From NCBI RefSeq assembly GCF_900538055.1, contig NZ_UZAC03000001.1:248001-312000 (forward strand): 64,000 bases of DNA, written 5' to 3'. Each line of letters opens with the position of its first letter. Position 1 is the stretch's first letter. The DNA is from Pasteuria penetrans (lineage in GTDB: Bacteria > Bacillota > Bacilli > Thermoactinomycetales > Thermoactinomycetaceae). This document shows positions 47,634 to 57,022 of the stretch, piece by piece. A program made the position numbers and the translations under genes. Under the pieces are notes generated by a model. That model did no database searches and was not told the DNA's origin. It saw nothing but the letters and a program-made list of their open reading frames with translations.

Positions 47634-48569
47634 TCAGTTATCATCCTCATTCAAAAACTGGGTAAAACCCCTATAGAAATGACCCAACATCGGAACCGAT
47701 CGTGGGACCTCCTCACCGATCCACGTTCCATCACAAACAAAACTAGCACCACCCTGTAGAACAATAGGGCTATCATCGGAGGACCAAGAAACTCGTAAAT
47801 CACCTCCAGGCATGTACACCTCGGCCGATCGATCGCAGCGCCCCAATCGAACCAGCGCTGCCAATGTAGCAGCGGCCGCGGAACCACAGGCCAGGGTCAG
47901 TCCAACACCACGTTCCCAGGTATAAGCCCAAATAGAATCCGTCCCACGCATCTCAGCAATGGTAACATTCACCCCTGCTGGAAAGAAAGGATGCTTCTCT
48001 AAGGAAGGGCCCAGTTGGTGTAAGGGAAAATCCCTGCATGATCCTTCAATGATCAAATGGGGATTGCCCAAGCACACAGCAACACCTTCATAATCCCCCG
48101 CAGGGGTGGATAGGGGAACCCTCCATGATTCTTCCCCCCCCCCTGTCCCCGGGGTCTCCCCGGGTCCAAAAATAGGCACCCCCAGCGTAACATGAATGTC
48201 CCCATTTTCCAGCACCCTTACGGGATGAAAACCCGCAGGGGTTTTGATACCGAAACAACGCGGTGAACCGGGTGACCTCATATGGTGGTAAAAAGCCACA
48301 CAACGTAGGGCATTGACGCATTGCTCCGCACTAGAACCATCCGCATTCCAGTAGAGCATCTCGAGATCCCCCGTCGTGGGAGCAGTGGTAAAAACGGCCA
48401 GCCCATCCGCACCCACCCCCATTTGTTGATGGCAAAGTGTCCAGGCAAGCCGGGAGAGCACGGGGTCGGTTCCCTCCGAGGATAACCGTGACCAGGGGAT
48501 CAGAATAAAATTATTTCCTAAACCATGCATCTTAGTGAATGTGATTCCTGGTGCCAGACGGGATTGCAT
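47634..48569 (-). CDS. dapF: Diaminopimelate epimerase
   Basis: 311 residues. It interconverts LL- and meso-diaminopimelate for lysine and peptidoglycan. FTKMHGLGNNFILIPW is the N-terminal signature; NADGSSAEQCVNALRC holds the first catalytic Cys and LTLACGSAAAATL the second. The first motif is altered from the usual MCGNGIR to QCVNALR but the Cys is kept. The protein is some 30 residues longer than typical, with an insert near GPGETPGTGGGEES. AAGGGGGTGG lies 8 nt before the ATG. It is 35 nt after the ATPase gene. Confidence 0.93.
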   Translation of the reverse strand: MQSRLAPGITFTKMHGLGNNFILIPWSRLSSEGTDPVLSRLAWTLCHQQMGVGADGLAVFTTAPTTGDLEMLYWNADGSSAEQCVNALRCVAFYHHMRSPGSPRCFGIKTPAGFHPVRVLENGDIHVTLGVPIFGPGETPGTGGGEESWRVPLSTPAGDYEGVAVCLGNPHLIIEGSCRDFPLHQLGPSLEKHPFFPAGVNVTIAEMRGTDSIWAYTWERGVGLTLACGSAAAATLAALVRLGRCDRSAEVYMPGGDLRVSWSSDDSPIVLQGGASFVCDGTWIGEEVPRSVPMLGHFYRGFTQFLNEDDN

Positions 48570-48604
48570 CTACTAATCCACCCCCTTGGGTCATCGATTT
48601 ATGT

Positions 48605-51268
48605 TTATGCGGAGGAGGATCCGCGCACAGTTTTCCGCAACAGCCCCAATCCCACCATCCGCCAGCGATCCAAAAGACCCGCCAGGACAACGGGCAAACA
48701 AGCCATAACACCCACGAGCACCCATTCCCTCTTTGTCAACATTATGGTATGAAAGATCGGTTGCAGCCAGGAACTATATACCACAATCCAGAGAAGAAAG
48801 GCAGAGGAAGCCACGGCAAGTAACAACCATACATTATCCCAAGGCTTCCGTTGGAAAATCGTCCCTGTCGACCGGCAATCAAACACAAACACTAGTTGTG
48901 CCAGAACCAGGGTAGTAAAAGCAATGGTCTGGGCACGTTCCAAATCAATGGGATTTTCCCGTAAGGAGAGCAAAAAAGGCAATAGAGAACAAAGGCCAAT
49001 CAAAATTCCGCGCGTACCAATCTTCCAACCCACACCACGCGAAAAGATACTTTCCTTTGCATCCCGGGGGGGATTCTTCATCACATTACTCTCTGCTGGG
49101 TCCACACCTAAGGCCAGGGCAGGCAAACCGTCCGTAACCAAATTAACCCATAGAATTTGGATGGGCACAAGGGGGGTGGGAAATCCAGACATCATGGCTA
49201 ACAACATAAGCAGAATTTCGCCCACATTGCTAGCCAATAAGTAACAGACAAACTTCTGGATACTCTCATAAATATTACGACCTTCCTCAATAGCCGCCAC
49301 GATCGTACTGAAGCGATTGTCGGCGAGAACCAGTGAGGAGGCCTCCTTAGCGACATCCGTTCCCCCTTCCCCCATAGCCACCCCAATATCGGCCGCCTTA
49401 ATGGCAGGGGCATCGTTGACACCATCCCCCGTCATCGCCACAACATGGCCATTAGCCTGAAGGGAGCGGACAATACGTAACTTGTGTTCCGGTGTCACAC
49501 GTGCATACACATCCGTTATCTCCACCTGTTTGCACAGTTCTGTATCATCGAATCGATCCATTTCTTCGCCAGTGAGGGTCTTACTATCGATCCGCCTCAT
49601 GTTGAGTTGGGTGGCAATGGCCTCCGCTGTAGCACGGTGATCCCCCGTAATCATAATCGTTCGTATTCCAGAAGCCTGACAGATACGAAATACCTGTGCT
49701 ACATCCTTTCTTGGTGGATCCATCATACCAACAAAACCGAGAAAAACAAGACCTTCCTCACCCTCGCCACGCTCCATACGATCCGCCAAAGCCAAAACAC
49801 GTAGGGCCCGTCCAGCGAGGTTTTGACTCTTAGCTAACAGATATCCCTGCACACTTGGACTGAGAGAAACGGTCCTCCCCTCCTGTACGATGTGGGTGCA
49901 AAGCGGCAACACCGTCTCGGGAGCACCCTTAGTGCACCAACAGTTCTGGCCATTTTCTATAAGCTGAACCTCCACGGACATTCGTTTGCGTTCGGAATCA
50001 AAAGCCCTTTCCTGCAAACGATGGACGGGATGCTTAGACAAACTGTAGTGACGACGCATCTGACGTGCCCACGCCAGGAGGGCTACCTCTGTAGGATCCC
50101 CTGTTCCCTTATCCGATGTCAGCAAACATGCGTTGTTACAATTTTCTGCCACTAAAACCAAACGTTCTAGTAGGGAAATATCAGGCATTTTTCTGGAAGC
50201 ATCCCGTAAACCGGTATCGGTTACCTGCACCAGATGCCTCTCCATCCAAAGATGGGTAACTACCATCTTATTTTCCGTCAGTGTACCTGTCTTATCCGAG
50301 CCAATGACAGTGGCACAACCCAGTGTCTCCACGGCCGGTAATTTACGCACAATCGCATGGCGACGAATCATACGTTGCACCCCAAGCGCCAATGCGATCG
50401 TCACAATGGCGGGTAACCCCTCAGGGATCGCCGCCACGGCCAGACTGATACCGGACAAGAGCATATAGGATGCGTTATAACCATGAGCAACCCCTGCTAG
50501 AACTACAATCATAGTTAGGAAAACGGCCAAAACAACCAGTACGCGACCCAATTGTACCAATCGCTTCTGCAGAGGGGTGGAAACAGACCCTGTTGTTTCA
50601 ATCAAACGTGCAATCTTCCCCATCTCTGTATCCATACCTGTGGCAACAACAACACCCCTTCCACTACCACGTACCACCATTGTCCCCATGTGGGCCACTG
50701 TGGAACGATCAGCAAGAGGGGTTTGTGTAGGCAGAACCCCATCCCCTTTGGAGACAGGATCGGATTCGCCCGTTAAGGATGATTCCTCAATCATCAGGGA
50801 AGATGTTTTCAACAGGCGCAAATCCGCAGGAACACGATCCCCGTAAGAAAGAAAAACAATATCCCCGATGACCAATTCCTCCGCTGGTATCCTTGTTTTC
50901 CCGCCATGACGTACAACGGTTGTAACCGGCGATGACAACGACTGCAGGGCCTGCAAGGACCGCTCTGCCTTTGCCTCTTGCACCATTCCCAAAATGGCGT
51001 TGACTAAGATAATAGCAACGATCGCTATGGAATCAATGATCTCACCCAACCATAGGGATAATCCTGTCGCCACCAACAATATCAACACCATAATATCCTT
51101 AAATTGCACTAAAAACTGTTGCCACAATGCCGGACGGGGGGCCGTCTTCAATCGATTCGGCCCCCCCTGGAGAAACCGTTTGGATGCCTCTGTCGAATCA
51201 AGACCCTGCTCAGGATCTACATGGAGATGGGTCAACAAACGATCCATATCCCAATCTAAATAAGGCAA
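48605..51268 (-). CDS. P-type calcium-transporting ATPase
   Basis: About 887 residues. The actuator domain has SLTGESDPV; helix 4 has the calcium-site PEGLPAIV; the phosphorylation motif is SDKTGTLTENK (Asp near residue 330). Also KGAPETVL, MITGDHRATAEAIA and AMTGDGVNDAPAIKAADIGV. About ten helices. It is close to SERCA-like bacterial pumps (YloB in B. subtilis, linked to spore calcium). The frame opens at 51394, but a TTG at 51268 (MPYLDWDMDRLLTHL) lies 8 nt after GGGGGGAGGG and gives the usual short N-terminus; it is the preferred start. It is upstream of dapF on the same strand. Confidence 0.93.
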   Translation of the reverse strand: MPYLDWDMDRLLTHLHVDPEQGLDSTEASKRFLQGGPNRLKTAPRPALWQQFLVQFKDIMVLILLVATGLSLWLGEIIDSIAIVAIILVNAILGMVQEAKAERSLQALQSLSSPVTTVVRHGGKTRIPAEELVIGDIVFLSYGDRVPADLRLLKTSSLMIEESSLTGESDPVSKGDGVLPTQTPLADRSTVAHMGTMVVRGSGRGVVVATGMDTEMGKIARLIETTGSVSTPLQKRLVQLGRVLVVLAVFLTMIVVLAGVAHGYNASYMLLSGISLAVAAIPEGLPAIVTIALALGVQRMIRRHAIVRKLPAVETLGCATVIGSDKTGTLTENKMVVTHLWMERHLVQVTDTGLRDASRKMPDISLLERLVLVAENCNNACLLTSDKGTGDPTEVALLAWARQMRRHYSLSKHPVHRLQERAFDSERKRMSVEVQLIENGQNCWCTKGAPETVLPLCTHIVQEGRTVSLSPSVQGYLLAKSQNLAGRALRVLALADRMERGEGEEGLVFLGFVGMMDPPRKDVAQVFRICQASGIRTIMITGDHRATAEAIATQLNMRRIDSKTLTGEEMDRFDDTELCKQVEITDVYARVTPEHKLRIVRSLQANGHVVAMTGDGVNDAPAIKAADIGVAMGEGGTDVAKEASSLVLADNRFSTIVAAIEEGRNIYESIQKFVCYLLASNVGEILLMLLAMMSGFPTPLVPIQILWVNLVTDGLPALALGVDPAESNVMKNPPRDAKESIFSRGVGWKIGTRGILIGLCSLLPFLLSLRENPIDLERAQTIAFTTLVLAQLVFVFDCRSTGTIFQRKPWDNVWLLLAVASSAFLLWIVVYSSWLQPIFHTIMLTKREWVLVGVMACLPVVLAGLLDRWRMVGLGLLRKTVRGSSSA

Positions 51269-51399
51269 TTGGGCATCCCTCCCCCCACATTCTCCTGTGA
51301 TGCTTATGCACACATGACTTGAACTATCCACCCCTATGCTTGGAACCAACAAAATATTGTCGAGTAAACCCAGCATCACAGCCATGCCGCTCACAGAAT

Positions 51400-51940
51400 C
51401 ATGTGTAGTAGTCTCCCATTACACGGCCCAACCGCCCCATAGGATTTTTCCCTGTTCAGATACTGTTGCCACATAAAAAGCGGGTCAACCCCCTATTTTT
51501 ATCCCACCATGGCAAAATAGCCCTATCCCTCACCTGTTCGGAACAAAACAGGTCCATTCCTCATTTTTATTCGTAATTATTCTTAAATCATAATTGTACT
51601 TAAATTTATAAGGTATTAGGAACTTACCACCACTAGTTTATGTCCTACGCTTGTTGGTTGGATCCCCACAGTCCTCCTGGGCTGTCCGAAACAAGAGGGA
51701 AATCGCCTACCGGAATTGTGAACAAAAAGATAATTAAGATAAACAAAATAATTATTTTTATTTTTTTATAAATAAGTTATTAAATAATGAAAAACAAGCC
51801 AATAAAACCCGGAAATTAGCTTTTTGAAACGTAATCAAGGACACCGCACGTCTATTTTTATAAAAATTATAGAAAATAGTATTTTACTATTCCTTTGGCT
51901 TAGGGGTAGGGTGCTTATATAACGTTAACGATCCTTGTTG
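51400..51940. other. AT-rich, no gene
   Basis: Upstream region of the ATPase gene and low-complexity AT sequence; no gene seen. Confidence 0.4.
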
Positions 51941-51944
51941 GATC

Positions 51945-52140
51945 CTGGGGGGTCTCCGCTGTTCATAGCGGGTGGATGAACAGAGGCTTTGGGGTGTGAA
52001 ATGATGGCATGAATCAGGTGGGCCGTATTATGAAGCAGCGTATGGAGAACGGATAGGCAAACAAATCGTTTGAGGTCACTGGGCTGCCCTATAACCAGTT
52101 GATAGGCCCCTTCCTTTTCATCATGGACAGCTGCGGCTAA
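51945..52140 (-). repeat. Dispersed repeat, copy 1
   Basis: About 80% similar by eye to 63648-63805, in the same orientation. Both copies keep a short minus frame (SVLHTLLHNTAHLIHAIISH) and a small hairpin CCGCT/AGCGG. It may be the remnant of a transposase gene or the end of an element; no family recognised. Confidence 0.6.
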
Positions 52141-52385
52141 GTACACGCCAAATCTGAGGGATATGGTATCTCGGGAAAAGTCGCGGAGGGGAAGAACGAC
52201 AACGGACCTGTCCTATACGTTCGGGCAGCATGCACAGTGTACAAGGGGGATGGGCCCAATTGGGACGCCCACTATGCAACATAGTACCTTAGTTTGGAAT
52301 GCCGAAACGGGCGGGGGTATCTCCCTCTCCCAACTACCCATGTATTTCTATATGTAAAGAATTGCCCAGGAGTCCCTTTACATCA

Positions 52386-52613
52386 TCAACCTCCTTCTGC
52401 AGAAACCGGAGGGACGAGGAATCCATCAGGACGATGACCCTTCGAGGGAGAGAATGAGCTGGCTAATATGCCTTCCCTATCCCCCTTTATCCAACGGTTC
52501 ATCGTGCTAACAGCAAAGTCGTGCTGTCTAGATACTTGGACAACATGTTGCCCATCCCTGACCTGTTCAATTGCTCTCTGTTTGAATTCCAACGAAAATT
52601 TTCCCCGTGCCAT
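52386..52613 (-). pseudogene. IS3-type OrfA fragment
   Basis: MARGKFSLEFKQRAIEQVRD, GQHVVQVSRQHDFAVSTMNR and WIKGDREG form the helix-turn-helix region of IS3-family OrfA. The usual leucine-zipper end and OrfB are absent; after about residue 60 the sequence is unrelated. Confidence 0.75.
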
Positions 52614-53011
52614 TTTCGTGTTCACCCCTTACGGGAAACCTGCTCCCCTTATACCCACCTGAACCTATTATATCAGGGGGTCTAATAGGATATAGGTATC
52701 CATGGTTTTCCTTTTTACAGCAAATCCCATAACGAAAGCCAAGATGGAACTTGATTCATTTGGATCCTCCCATGGTTCCCAGAAGCAAAAAGGGGGGCGG
52801 GAGATACTCCCCTGTTGATGAGAGTCCTTCTCCTAGCCCCCAATCCCATAACTGAGAAAAACCCTACGCAGCTTCCATGACAATGTTTTGGCCCTGTGGT
52901 CCAAAAAGGGGTACAGGAAACTCAATAGCATGCGAAGGGATCATAGGGATCCAGTATATACGAGGAAGATACGGGGACCTTTTCCACTAAAACACTAAGA
53001 TAGGGCAATGA

Positions 53012-53085
53012 GAGCTGCATAATGCGAGAGTAGTGCGTGTGGTTTTGTGAGAGAGTTAGCTGAGATGCCAGCCCTCCTACTCGAC
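53012..53085 (+). mobile_element. Group II intron 3' tip
   Basis: Domain V (GAGCTGCATAATGCGAGAG, GTGCGTGTGGTTTTG) and domain VI ending CCTACTCGAC; the rest of the intron is missing. Confidence 0.7.
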
Positions 53086-53154
53086 GAATGCACACACCCG
53101 TTCGGATGCTGCTGTCATCTTGAAGATGCGTGAAATCCTCCCTAAAAACCCTGT

Positions 53155-53844
53155 TCAGGGATTTACATCCACAACGGAACGTCGCCAATTTGTACCCCTT
53201 TCCTCCCGAACCAAATCAAAATCAAAAAATCTGCGTTCAGGGGAACCCCCGATAAAAACGTAAGGATAACAAGTTGTAATTCTCAAAAAGGAATGCTTGT
53301 TCCTAATAGGATATAGGAAAGCTTCTTTTTCTGGAAGGGTACGAATATTTCGAACTTGAAAAACGCGTTTGGTTTTACCATCATTTGTTACAGCATAATC
53401 CCCTACTCTTAGGTCTTTATGTCTTAAAAATGTGAAGCTTGTATCACGATGCGCAGAGATGACGGCCAAGCCAGGTTCCCCAGGGAATACAAGTTGTGAC
53501 GATCTCCTGATTAGGGTAGGGCCCCTCTTCAGGCACAGGTTCTCCATTTCGATATGTTCGGCAAGCCTCACATCAAAAACCCTATCACTCCTGTTTGGAA
53601 ATGTTAGCTCCATTACCTTTGGACACACCTCTGAACTCTTAGCTATCTTTTGTACAGACTTCCTTGGGGCAATGGTTGGCTGGGGAGAGGTATCCCTTGC
53701 GTTCTCCATTGAATTGAAGGCATAGAGGGGATCATCCGTTCCTGAACCCCTAACCTGCACCCACATTTGGTAGCTGAAATATCCACATACGCCCAACGAT
53801 CCCAAGACAATGAGCCAGAGCAGCCATGTTATGGAACGGATCAT
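53155..53844 (-). CDS. Class D-type sortase
   Basis: About 229 residues. One N-terminal membrane helix (WLLWLIVLGSLGVCGYFSY) is followed by the sortase barrel. Active-site His is in AVISAHRDTSFTFLRH, Cys in LRITTCYPYVF and Arg in GGSPERRFFDF, the class D arrangement. Sortases join proteins with a C-terminal LPxTx-type signal to the wall; class D enzymes in Bacillus act during sporulation. The ATG at 53844 is chosen because AGGAGG lies 11 nt upstream. No substrate with a sorting signal is visible in the window; the repeat protein at 1-1807 has its C-terminus outside. Confidence 0.88.
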   Translation of the reverse strand: MIRSITWLLWLIVLGSLGVCGYFSYQMWVQVRGSGTDDPLYAFNSMENARDTSPQPTIAPRKSVQKIAKSSEVCPKVMELTFPNRSDRVFDVRLAEHIEMENLCLKRGPTLIRRSSQLVFPGEPGLAVISAHRDTSFTFLRHKDLRVGDYAVTNDGKTKRVFQVRNIRTLPEKEAFLYPIRNKHSFLRITTCYPYVFIGGSPERRFFDFDLVREERGTNWRRSVVDVNP

Positions 53845-54034
53845 GTCAGTTGCTTCCTCCTGAGTATACATTTAGGTTGATTGTCACATAAAATCTTTGC
53901 CACAACAGATAGCAGTTCCTCCCTACTATTAGGTTCAGGGATTGCGTATACAGCGGGGATCCGCGGGGAAGTTAGCAAACAACGTACCCTTTCCCGTTGA
54001 GGATGCGAGGCTATGTATAAGTGGTGAAGGTTGT

Positions 54035-54600
54035 AATTGGCTCTTCGGAGTTGGCGGGTAGGTAGGTGGCAAGGTCTCAAACCACCTAATGTTGCTGGTG
54101 GGGAAACACCCCGGTGGTGATCGGTTTAGGAAAAGGCGAGGCTAGAATCCTCGTCCGGTGGGGAATTAGGAAGCCCAGCGAGAATGGACCGTTCGAGAAC
54201 GCGTCGAAAAGAACAGTTCATGTCAAAACCGAAGTATGTGTTCCTACGTCGGGAGAAGCCACGGAGGATGACCTACATTCACGATCCTGGCGGCATCCGA
54301 TGCACAGATGGAAGGACCCTGGTTTAGGCCCTCATAGGGAACCATGAGAGACTGTCGTCGCACGAACACCTTGGCCTTAGCTAGGTGTAATGAGAAGGGC
54401 TAAAAGGGTATGCCGAGGCTTTCCGTGGACAGAGTCGGATCAACTCATAGTTGTGGGGAAACCCTTGTAATGAGGGTAGAGCGAAGGGGTTGAATGATCT
54501 GCCCGGACCAACCGACGTACAATCCAAAGCAAAGAGATGGTCGTGGGTTGAACCCGATCGGTCTAACTGGTTCCACATACTTCATTACTGCCAGGGTCAG
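54035..54600 (+). mobile_element. Group II intron, truncated at both ends
   Basis: Runs parallel to 60795-61320 of the intact copy, including GAGCGAAGGGGTTGAATG and GTACAATCC.AAGCAAAGAGATG. The GTGTG start and domains V-VI are missing. A 140-bp inverted duplicate of sequence flanking the intact intron follows directly. Confidence 0.8.
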
Positions 54601-54636
54601 GGGTGGGGTAAAGCAGTATAAGGGGAAAGGGGGGAC

Positions 54637-54777
54637 CGTGCAGTTTCTTGTGGGGAATGCCCTATCTATGAATCTAGTCTCACCTTTTCGTAAAGCAATT
54701 GAGTAACATAATAACATTTTTTTATGACACTGTTCCTGTTTTGGTATCCCAGGGGTATTTATCTTATATTTATAAGG
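54637..54777. repeat. Long inverted repeat, left arm
   Basis: About 140 bp that are the near-perfect reverse complement of 61545-61686. Each arm lies just after a group II intron copy on the plus strand. Confidence 0.85.
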
Positions 54778-55056
54778 TGTTTCCTTTAATCACTAATTTA
54801 TTGTAAATTCAGAAAATAATGGGCTGAACAGGCCGTTGCGAGATTTAGGGGTATAATGGATATTGAGATGGGCGGCGGATACCCAGTCTGATGCTGGAAG
54901 GATTGTACCACATAGGTTACCCCCAGAACTAGGCGGTGGGATTCTTGAGAAGGAATATGGTACCTCCGTTCCGTGGAAGAACTCGTCGGATGGAGGGAGT
55001 TTCCCGGGGAAAAACCGTCGTGGCGCCTTAGACGGATTTTCCCCGAAAGGTGCTAG

Positions 55057-56118
55057 CTAGAAATCAAGGGTATGGACATCGTCCATACAACCCTGCCCTT
55101 GTTCCGTGCATAAGAGGGGATGAAAGTCATAAGCCGTGGTGGGGAGAGGTTCTCCGTTCGAAATTTCGGACTCGTAGTCAGCAGGGATCGAAAGAAGATC
55201 CTCGACAGGCAATGGGTTGGGGTTTTCTTTTTGTTTCCCCACCCAATAGAAAGCGGTAAGCATCAATTCCTTCATCGCTACCTCAAGACCAACGAATCCA
55301 CCTTTTTTGCTATTCGTTCTCTCACGAAACAAAGCATTCAGCGATTCCGTGTAGTTCGTGGACAGTATATAGGGCAGAAGTATGGGGTTTTGGGTTATGG
55401 ATGCCGCTTGTAAGCTCAGGGAGATTTTTTTAGGACTGAGCCTTTCCCATGCTTCGCACGTCACCTTATTTCCAAACCGATACTTCCCCGCACACTCAGA
55501 CCACCGTTCTAGTGCCTGTCCCATATCCCCAGACCGTAAGACGTAAGAAGCGTCCTTAGCCATTTCCTTCTTCATACTTTTAGGAGCTGCATTCATGATG
55601 TTACGAATCGCGTGAACGTAACATCGTTGGTGAACCGTATGGTGAGGAAAATGCTTGCGTACAACTAAGGGAAAAGCCCTATGCCCATCTGTGGTAACGA
55701 TACGTATATCGTTAACATTCAGGCCCCGTTCCTTTAGTTTCCTTATATGCTGATCATAGGATTCCACATTCTCATCAGGCGAGGGGGTGATCCCTATTAT
55801 ATCCCGCCTCCCCTCTGCCGTGATACCCGTGCTGACTGCGATCGCCTTCGAAACATAACGACCCTCCTCCCGAATGGGAACAAAGAGGGTATCCATACCT
55901 ATGGCTGTATATACTGTCGTGCTAAGATCCCTTTCGAAATATTGTATAGCATCGTTGTAATAGGGTTGCAGCCACTGCGAAAGCGTTTCCGGGGGCGTCT
56001 GAAGGTTGAACCTTTCCTTCAGGAGTTTGCTACTATTTCGCAAGGAGAAGCCTGGAAGATAAAGACAATAAATGAAATCTTTGAGGGTATTCTTTGCACT
56101 CTGATAACGTGGTAACAA
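55057..56118 (-). CDS. IS256/mutator-type transposase
   Basis: 353 residues. MDTLFVPIREEGRYVSKAIA (first Asp), VTTDGHRAFPLVVRKHFPHH and QRCYVHAIRNIMNA (second Asp and CxxH), NYTESLNALFRERTN (Glu). Somewhat shorter than the usual 390-400 residues, mostly at the N-terminus. No stop or frameshift. Terminal repeats were not identified. Confidence 0.82.
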   Translation of the reverse strand: MLPRYQSAKNTLKDFIYCLYLPGFSLRNSSKLLKERFNLQTPPETLSQWLQPYYNDAIQYFERDLSTTVYTAIGMDTLFVPIREEGRYVSKAIAVSTGITAEGRRDIIGITPSPDENVESYDQHIRKLKERGLNVNDIRIVTTDGHRAFPLVVRKHFPHHTVHQRCYVHAIRNIMNAAPKSMKKEMAKDASYVLRSGDMGQALERWSECAGKYRFGNKVTCEAWERLSPKKISLSLQAASITQNPILLPYILSTNYTESLNALFRERTNSKKGGFVGLEVAMKELMLTAFYWVGKQKENPNPLPVEDLLSIPADYESEISNGEPLPTTAYDFHPLLCTEQGQGCMDDVHTLDF

Positions 56119-56218
56119 GTACGGTGAAAATTCCCATCTTGTCCTAGGAACCTCTAGATCTAGTTCCCCAAACAGTGTGCTGTATCCGCGATGATAGACC
56201 CCATTCCCCTCATCCTGG

Positions 56219-56360
56219 GGATATGGGGACGGTCAGATCTTTCTGTACGGAACCTCCATACGTCAAAAAACCCGCTCCAGTAAGGAGAAGGGTTTTATTT
56301 GTTTAAAAATGTTAATTGGGAATCCAACCCGAACCCTTGTATCTATCTTTCTCTATACCT
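56219..56360. repeat. Inverted repeat with terminator hairpin, left arm
   Basis: About 130 bp inverted relative to 59425-59560, over 90% identical by eye. Contains a hairpin AAACCCGCTCC/GGAGAAGGGTTT; some stem changes between the arms are compensated. Confidence 0.85.
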
Positions 56361-56399
56361 TTCAGGCCTCATTGGGTATGATTTAATATATATTCATAA

Positions 56400-57022
56400 A
56401 TGCATTTATATTGTTATTTTTATTTTATAATTATGAATATGATACAAGGATTGCCCCTATCGTGTCAGATTCAGATGATGATGATCCCCATAATGTGTAC
56501 TTGTGAGGCCTGTAAAACCTTGTTGGGGGTTCCCAAAGGCCCGGTAACACTTGCACACTTGCATTGCAGTGTTAGGGATTCCGTCCCTTCCATTAGACCC
56601 AGGGGATTGGGAAGTTCCACTGGCACCCATATCATACCCCGGTGGTGTATCAGACCTTGTGGAACCTAGGGAGAGACCAGCGGGAAGTCGCTAACAGCTG
56701 CGGTATCCGGATCAGGACTGGGCCTAAATTGTACAGACCCTTGCGCGGGGAATCCGAAACCCAGGGAGGCAGTGGCACCTGTTTTCGGAGATCCTTGTAT
56801 ACTCATGGGACCTTGATAAACCGAGGGACCAACAGGGGTACCCACAGTGACGCCCCCGGAATCTAATCGAACCTACATTCAGGAATTCCGTACATCACCT
56901 ACGGGATCCCCTAGATTCTTCCCCCGAGGGGATCAGGAATGTGGGCTAAGAGGACACCGGGGAATCTGGTACGGTGGTAAGCCGGATACCACCAGGACGT
57001 ATCAAACCATTGTAGCCATTTT
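56400..57022. other. No gene assigned
   Basis: The minus frame near 56680-56880 reads GPMSIQGSPKTGATASLGFG and is Gly/Pro-rich but lacks a start. No regular Gly-X-Y collagen run is seen. Confidence 0.3.

Noticed and set aside
56640-56900. Collagen-like gene
   Set aside because: Gly/Pro-rich on the minus strand but without regular Gly-X-Y periodicity, and without a start.
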